Made by a program: the position numbers and the translations under genes. From Conchocele bisecta (Eukaryota; Mollusca; Bivalvia; Lucinida; Thyasiridae), in the NCBI GenBank assembly GCA_029237695.1, contig CM055271.1:34282462-34346461 (forward strand): a stretch of DNA of 64,000 nucleotides. Reading direction: 5' to 3'. Shown one piece after another: positions 57,748-64,000 of this stretch. The notes under the pieces are model-generated. The model made no database searches. It saw nothing but the letters and a program-made list of their open reading frames with translations, and was not told the DNA's origin. Within the stretch, counting starts at the first letter, position 1. Each line of letters starts with the position of its first letter.

Positions 57748-60312
57748 ATGGAAGGTAATATCCGCCATAATTCTATGTGACTTGATGCTTGCGTGCTGAT
57801 GACATTACAACTTACATTGTATATTCATGTTATTTCATTCGTCATTTGTATTTATGACATGTGAAATCTGCTTGTTGTAATTGTATTTGTCTTTCTTACA
57901 TGTCCATTCTGCAGATTGCTTTGTTCATTCGTCTTTTTAACATTACAATTATTGATACGTCCTTATTCGTGTCCCTGTTTTATTGCACTAAGCATTCTGC
58001 TCTGGACTTAGCACTTTGAATAAGGCCGAAAGCAGTAAGGTCAAAGCCGTAGGAAGTAAGCATCAAGCCAGAGTCCGAAAGCGGAATCCCGCAAGCAGAA
58101 AGCATCAAGCCGCAAGCAGAATGATGCAAGCATTATATAGGTTAGTAGTGCCTCATTATGACGCCAGATGGCACTGCTGTCAATGCTAGGAATCCTCCGA
58201 CTAATAAATAATAGTACGAGATGTGATTGGCTGTTTGAGGCACACCTCCAATGCCGGTGTTGATGTAAGATTTCACCTACAAATGATCACAGTTAGGGTT
58301 AGAAGACACCAACTAGTTTTACTATACACTTTAGCCGAAACCCATCCAATAAGGTCAGTCTCTCCTACTTTCACTATTCGTATGGATGTTGTGTGACCTA
58401 TTTGTACATGACCTGCAGCCGGTCTGTACTGGTTCTGCATGAACAATTGCTTCACTTACTCCTAAGACAGAACAATCCAACCTCGTCATGTCCCCCAATA
58501 TTGTTTACACTTATTTTTGGTCACGGAAACTCTGTTTACATCACATGACCAACATGTTTCTCAAGTGAAAATGGGTAGTAATGGATCAAGATTTGCAAGT
58601 AAACTGTGTCAGTGACCTCAAAACACCCGCACGATTGTGTTCATACCGGACAACTTTTACAGTCTTGACGATTTGGCACCATTTGTTATTCTCTAACCTA
58701 TATTAACTAAATTGCATATGTATGTATGGTATTTGACTTACTAATGTGTTTTATACATACATGTATCATAATTAAATTACATATGTACGTAATTGAAAAC
58801 AATCACATTATAGTAAGTTACACATATGGTAACTTACACAGGTTGACTGTCAAACTGGCCCGTTACCGATGCAAACCAATAACCGTCCGGGATCAGACAA
58901 AGGTGGGCCACCACCATTGAGTTTACCTAAAACATTAACCCGTTACCACACATTTTGCTATTCTCTGCTACTTTCATTTTTCTTATGGATGTTGTGGGAC
59001 CTAATTTCCAATAACCTGCACTCATTCTGCTCTGGATCTTGACTAATTAAAATAGAGATTTAATTATTGTTGAAGCTGGGGTCCCATCTTGTAGGTACAC
59101 ACTTTTCTTTATGGAACTTAAATAAGTGTATAATTGCAACGAGTCCACCACTTTTAAAAATTATGAGTGCCAGCTACACAGATATAATTATTTAGTAATC
59201 TTTAATGTACTCATAGAGATTCGCGGTGGTATCAAACTTGCTCCATATGCAAATGATGCAGTATTTTTAAATTATTTATATCAACTAAATGATGAATAAA
59301 TATTTTTATCGACATATCATAAAGTATGATATTGCACATCAAAAAATACATAAATGGAATAAATAGTTGCTCCCCTTATCATTTTAAGGAACCCCGGTTA
59401 TCGCCCCTGATATCAAACTGGCATTTCGCGTTTGATATAAAAAGACATTAATGTCAATTAATACGTCTAGAAATGGTAATAATATTGCCAGAAAAATATC
59501 AGATTGAAAGAATAAAGAAAAACATGTCTCCCTATATTATAACCTGGCATGTGCACTCTAGGTTTAAGGTTAGAAAAAGGGTGTTTTTAACACCAGTTTT
59601 CAGCATATTTGAAGCATTTAAAAGAAAACAATATTGGGAGACATGACGAGGTTGGTCCCACAACATCCATACGAATAGTTAAAGTAGGAAAGACTGGCTG
59701 GGATTCGGTTAAATTATACAGTAAACCTATTTGGTGTCTTTTCAGTAACTTAAACATGGCGCAACAGAAAAGGCGGCATCAATCTACATCAACACCGTTA
59801 GGGACATGGAACCAATTTAGAGAGCAACGCATTGTAGGACGGATACCAGCATATGAAATCATTTTAGGGAGAACTATTTTAAGTTTTAGCAGCGCACCTG
59901 GCGTCATAATGGTTGTTCCCAAATTACTGTTGAAAGTGTTGTTGTCAAGGGGCGTGGCTAAGCGAGGTAACAAAACGCACGGCAAAACAGCGATGCAATA
60001 ATCAATAATGGAACTCCAGATATCACTAAGAATGAATCATCAAGCTACTTAGAATGTAAACAACACAAACGCATTGAAACAGTGTGCATGAATACAGCAT
60101 CAAGCCAAATGCACATGCAATTTAGACTATAACCAAGAAGATTTCAAATGTCACAAACACGAATGACGAATAAAATAACATGAAAGTAAGTTGTAATGGC
60201 ACCAGTCAGCAAGCATCAAGCCACATAGAATTGTAATAAGACGGGTAGAACTTAGAATGTCATCAGCAAGCAAGCATCAAGCCTAATATAATTATGGCGG
60301 ATATTACCTTCC
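57748..60312. mobile_element. Large foldback structure (about 2.6 kb, imperfect arms)
   Basis: Left TATGGAAGGTAATATCCGCC and ATAATTCTATGTGACTTGAT mirror right TTATGGCGGATATTACCTTC and ATCAAGCCACATAGAATTG. Farther in, CATTATGACGCCAGATGGCA (58154) mirrors TGCGCACCTGGCGTCATAAT-like bases (59895), GGTGTTGATGTAAGATT (58257) mirrors 59796-59812, and ACCAACTAGTTTTACTATAC to CCCCCAATATTG (58309-58503) mirrors 59625-59745. Arms are therefore several hundred bases with indels. The loop holds the repeat at 59095-59560. AAGCATCAAGCC-type short repeats occur in both arms (58060-58120, 60090-60290). Confidence 0.65.
59095..59560. mobile_element. Repeat with CCTACTGAGTAGGCA ends, copy B
   Basis: Internal landmarks of copy A (CGCGGTGGTATCA, ATATGCAAATGATGCA, GGTTATCGCCCCTGATATCA) in the same order. 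The terminal palindromes have decayed. Confidence 0.65.
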
Positions 60313-60775
60313 ATACACCATGTCATTGAAATTATAGTAACTTTTAGAACTGGTCGAATAGTGACACAATTATACACTTATTTAATTCCTATAAAGAACT
60401 GTTTGCGCCTACTGAGTATGTACCTTTAATATTTCAATTTCAGATTTTTCCAATGAAGAACCTACCAAAATAACTAATCGAAATTAGGCACCTAGCCTAG
60501 CTATTAAAAACAGCTTTCCGGATTATTTAGACATCTTATATTAATAAAACGAATGGCTATAGAAACACATGAGCAATATGATTAATTATCCATCTGGATT
60601 TTCAAATTTTATTTACTTAGAAGTTCGTATTAAATTTAAAGATAAAAAACATTTCTTAAAATAAGAAATATTTATTACTCCCAATATTCTTCAGAATTAT
60701 CAGGTATGGTATGTATAATTACTGACACAAACATGCCAACAATTGGGTAATATTTGGGTTCACATGTAATTGAAG

Positions 60776-61341
60776 GTACATGCGCACTCAGTAGGCACAA
60801 CATGTTCATTATATCAGAGACATCATCTGAAACATTTTCTGGCAAAATAAACATTCACTCGCAATTTCCCCACGTATTGCTTGGCATTATTATACATTTT
60901 ATATCAGACGTAAATGTCCACACTGATATCAGGGGCGATAACCGTGTTTCCTTGAAATATTAACGGACATTACTAGTTATTCTCTGTATTTATTTTTTCA
61001 TGTGCAATGATCATACTGTGGAAAATATTATATTTACAGGTTACGCATTTAATTAGTATAAATAATTAAAAACTCTCATGCCTCGCAAGTGAAGAACAAT
61101 TGAAGTGTTAGCGTCGAATATCGGCAAAGTCGATACAGGCTAGTAGGATGTGTTGCACGGTAAATGCGATGTGGCATGGAATACACCATGGACGCGGCCT
61201 CATTTGAATATGAAAATAGCCTGATACCACCGCGAGTCACTCGTAATTTTCAGAACAGGTGGAACAGTGACACAATTACAATGTATACACTTATTTAATT
61301 CCTATAAATAGCATTGTGTGCCTACTGAGTGGGCCTGCACA
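60776..61341. mobile_element. Repeat with CCTACTGAGTAGGCA ends, copy C, interrupted
   Basis: Inverse of copy A, with ends GCGCACTCAGTAGGCACA and GTGTGCCTACTGAGTGGGC. At about 61093-61201 it is interrupted by a scrap of the jockey-like LINE (ACGGTAAATGCGATGTGGCA TGGAATACACCATGG, as at 44236-44270). Confidence 0.75.
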
Positions 61342-61762
61342 TTTAATTGACTGCTACCGAGCAATTATATTAGTAGTGTATACTGTTATGTAGTCTTGCA
61401 TTTTGTTTGCTACATTCTTGTAACCATTTTGTTTGTCATCTTTAGAGTATGTAGAACAAAACTGGGGTTGGTTACATTTTGTTCGCCATTTCATTTGGCC
61501 GCCATCTTGGATTTAAAAATGGCCGTTCTGTAATGATATATTTATTGTATACACACCCTTCGAATACTGGTAGAATATTGATTCTTTTTGTAGAGATAAT
61601 CATCTTTTGACCACACACAACCGAACTTATTTTCATTTGTAACAAACCCATGTCTGTCATCTTAGAGATAAAAACCCTGAACTTATATACAATATATTGT
61701 ATTATTCATATCTACATTTATAATGCAGATATAATGTTTTTTGTTTTTTTTCTTTTGCTAAG

Positions 61763-61840
61763 TCGATGGTCTAGTAACATAAGGTCGTAAGTGCTATGCT
61801 TTAGCATAGCACTTACGACCTTATGTTACTAGACCATCGA
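61763..61840. repeat. Perfect palindrome, 38-base arms, 2-base spacer
   Basis: TCGATGGTCTAGTAACATAA with GGTCGTAAGTGCTATGCT is followed, after TT, by its exact reverse complement. No mismatch was seen. Confidence 0.95.
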
Positions 61841-62170
61841 TGTCATCTACATATTTCATAGAATACAACTGGGGTTGGTTCCACTTTTTCTGATATCGGG
61901 TATGGCATAAATTCTGTTTTCCAAATGGCCGCTATTTAAATATTATTTGTTGTGTCTTCGCTACGTACGGTCTTTAGAAAAGTGTAATTTTTAAATAGGT
62001 TGTGCTGACTGTTTTGCTACATTCCTGGAACCAACGTTCTTTGAATCATCAAAGAAAACACGAGTTGATCATAAATTATTCTAATTTTCAAAATGTCTCC
62101 TGTGAAAATCGTATTATTCTGATATAATTATGCACACATCATTTAGATGGATTGTTTCCATATTATAATA

Positions 62171-62352
62171 CAATCAAAACTCAATCAACGACCACCTCTC
62201 TACAACAACCACCTCTCTATAACAGGCACTAGTTTATACGCCAATTAGGTAAATGCCTCAATATTTAACCTTCCTATGCATGTAACAGCCACCTCTCTAT
62301 AACAACCAGTCTTGAGTCTTCCCATGGGTGTCTGTTGTAGAGAGGTTGTACT
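62171..62352. mobile_element. MITE with CTCTCTACAACA repeats, second copy
   Basis: CAATCAAAACTCAATCAACG at the left and GGTTGTACTG at the right, flanked by TA. CACCTCTCTACAAC / GTTGTAGAGAGGTTG units mirror each other. Shorter relative of 25735-26100. Confidence 0.7.
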
Positions 62353-62479
62353 GTATATGAAAGAGTATTATATATGACTGAAGTCAATTTAAAATCACTG
62401 TTTATGACAAACATGTTATATTTCAAAATGGCCGGTGTGTTTATGCAGAAATTGTCTTAGATTACGGATACAGCGCATT

Positions 62480-62835
62480 CAATAAACGATTTTCCTATGG
62501 GAATTTAAAATGGCGGCTAAAAATATATATATTTTTTTTAATATTTGTTTTATTTGTGGACCGATTTTCAAAATCTAACTTTTATTTTCTTAGTTACATC
62601 AGTTTCAAGCTATCTCGTCAGGTTTCTGAGTCAATTTCCAAAATGTTTCGTTTTTTGATATCGGCCCCATGTTAAATTCCCATAGGAAAATCTTTTTTTC
62701 GCAATAAAATCAATAATTTATTTTGGTGGAGGGTGACTGTTATTGATAAACAAGTACTTACTTTTAAATATGTTTTAGATTTAATGTGTTTAATAGCCAA
62801 ATGTTCGTCGGCAGCAAAACGTGGAACAGATCGTA
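62480..62835. mobile_element. Relative of the 23.4 kb inverted-repeat element
   Basis: TTTTCCTATGGGAATTTAAA and its inverse TTAAATTCCCATAGGAAAAT bracket a TGGCGGC-containing middle. The right part ends GTCGGCAGCAAAACGTGGAA like 23855-23873. Confidence 0.6.
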
Positions 62836-62966
62836 GGCATTCATAAACAGAAATGGTTCAGGCGACCGCAATATACCATGCTCTGGTAAAATAGTATGAA
62901 GTTATTCAATTGAAGATAGAAACTCAAATGCCAAATAGCTATCACACTATGTACCATGACACAGAT

Positions 62967-63230
62967 AATAGTAGGTTACATGTAGTGCCGTGAATGGGAA
63001 AACATATCTGGCAAGGCTCAGGAAACGGGATGGGCGAGGCTCTGCCGAGCACATCCCGTTTCCGTGCCGCGCCAGATATGTTTTCCCATTCACGGCACTA
63101 ACCTACTATTCTATTTATCCCGTCAACACCTACAAATGGCTGTAAAATGCAAAAATAGTATTGACTGGATATCAAAAATGTTTCACGACACCGTGTTTCA
63201 TGGCACATACGCACTGTGTTGACAGGATAA
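62967..63230. mobile_element. Long-hairpin element, type B, second copy
   Basis: Same hairpin as 56586-56725, with a 6-base insert (CATGTA) in the left arm after TAGTAGGTTA. CTATTTATCCCGTCAACAC follows; the far end is GTGTTGACAGGATAAA. Confidence 0.8.
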
Positions 63231-63506
63231 AAACTCTTGCTGCAAACATTTCCACAAGGAATGAAAAGGAATTTCTCGTAACTGTTAACTACAACAGGCA
63301 CACAGGACGAACTCCAAAATGACTATTAGGAAGTTGAAAAGGATTTACAGCAGGCATTGTGTACCAAGTACACATGTGTCAGATGGAGTCCCCAATTTGC
63401 CTCCCAGGAATTTTCTGATTTTGCAAAGCAATTGGATTTCTGTAATGTTTATTGACCACTTGCGAGCAGGTATTGCCAAAAACTGTTTTGATTTGTGACA
63501 ATATCA

Positions 63507-63814
63507 GTAGCCGATTACGTCAAAATTGCAAAGTGTACTTATCTAGCAAAGTATGCATTGAGGGAGTCATCATTTGTTTTTCCCAAAATGCATTATTTCA
63601 TATAGAACAAACGACTGCATATTTTTGATGATTAAAAGTATGCAGAATTATTATTATACTGAATGTATTACATTATCACAGCCAAAATGGCTGTGATAAT
63701 GCATTCAATTCAGTATAATAAAAAATAATAAATTTATCCTTAAATTGAAAATTTCTCCCTCAAAGTATACTTTGCTAGATAAGTATACTTTGCAATGTTG
63801 GTGAAATAGGCTAC
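63507..63814. mobile_element. AAGTATACTTTG MITE, full copy
   Basis: 308 bases. Left end GTAGCCGATTACGTCAAAAT, right end TTGGTGAAATAGGCTAC. Central hairpin CATTATCACAGCCAAAATGG / CTGTGATAATG. Confidence 0.82.
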
Positions 63815-64000
63815 ATATCCAGTTATCAACAGAGCAAGAAACGCTATTATAAGAACACGGTAGCTTTGGTATAAACATATTTGTATTAAATATTATAATT
63901 TACATCAGCCTTTGGTATACAAGCAGTGTAAAGAGGATGGGAACGAAAGATTGCTATCTTATAGAGTTCCTCTCCACAGTAGCTTTAACCCTTTCAACCC

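Noticed and set aside
59609..60001. 130-codon plus-strand frame
   Set aside because: Lies over the right arm of the foldback repeat; no known motif and the related copies at 8.3 and 58.3 kb are not open in this frame.

Overview
This is animal (metazoan) nuclear DNA, not prokaryotic. It is AT-rich, has no operons or dense ORFs, carries spliced exons with GT/AG borders separated by kilobase introns, and is packed with degraded LINEs, LTR-element pieces, mariner/Tc1 elements, tRNA-derived SINEs, MITEs and long hairpins. The mix of repeats (TACATGTA-rich DNA, GGAC/GGGC microsatellites, LINEs with a terminal Cys/His knuckle, tRNA-SINEs) and a SVEP1-like gene suggest a marine lophotrochozoan such as a mollusc or brachiopod. 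That placement is an inference; no species-specific gene is visible. || The only host gene I can support is on the minus strand between 34920 and 3527. Ten exons, read right to left, encode Sushi, Sushi, HYR, Sushi, Sushi, a 164-residue unassigned block, a GCC2/GCC3 Cys-rich module and a LamG/pentraxin-like domain split over three exons. All exon borders are phase 1 except one phase 2 border inside LamG, which is the classic layout of a shuffled extracellular mosaic protein. The order matches SVEP1-type proteins (sushi, VWA, EGF and pentraxin domains). The visible 2289 coding bases (763 codons) form one open frame. No start codon, signal peptide, VWA exon, stop codon or poly(A) site was found, so both ends lie outside the window or in exons I cannot recognise. 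|| Layout: 1-3500, LINE and mariner remains and AT/GT-rich DNA. 3500-34920, the gene, with introns holding LINE fragments (4.4-5.5, 19.5, 26.8-27.8, 33.9-34.5 kb), MITEs (11.1, 20.0, 21.9, 25.7, 30.9 kb), one hairpin element (19.0 kb) and tandem repeats (13.5, 15.0, 32.8-33.8 kb). 35-48 kb, a repeat block: a minisatellite, a possible decayed LTR with a tRNA-Ser primer-binding site, a Ty3/Gypsy integrase split by about 6 kb of nested insertions (jockey-like LINE, SINE, complete but broken mariner), and a 500-N assembly gap. 48-64 kb, an accessory block of MITE families, long hairpins, a 1.12 kb tandem duplication and a large foldback structure; no host exon recognised. || The most unusual signal is a set of long hairpins of unrelated arm sequence (19.0, 51.8, 54.2, 55.3, 56.6, 63.0 kb, and half of one at the edge of the assembly gap). 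Most share the same flanking signature, (A)TAGAG(A/G)-like DNA on one side and TATTCTATTTAT on the other, and several share a CGAGG...CCGAG-type tip. They may be one class of non-autonomous foldback element.
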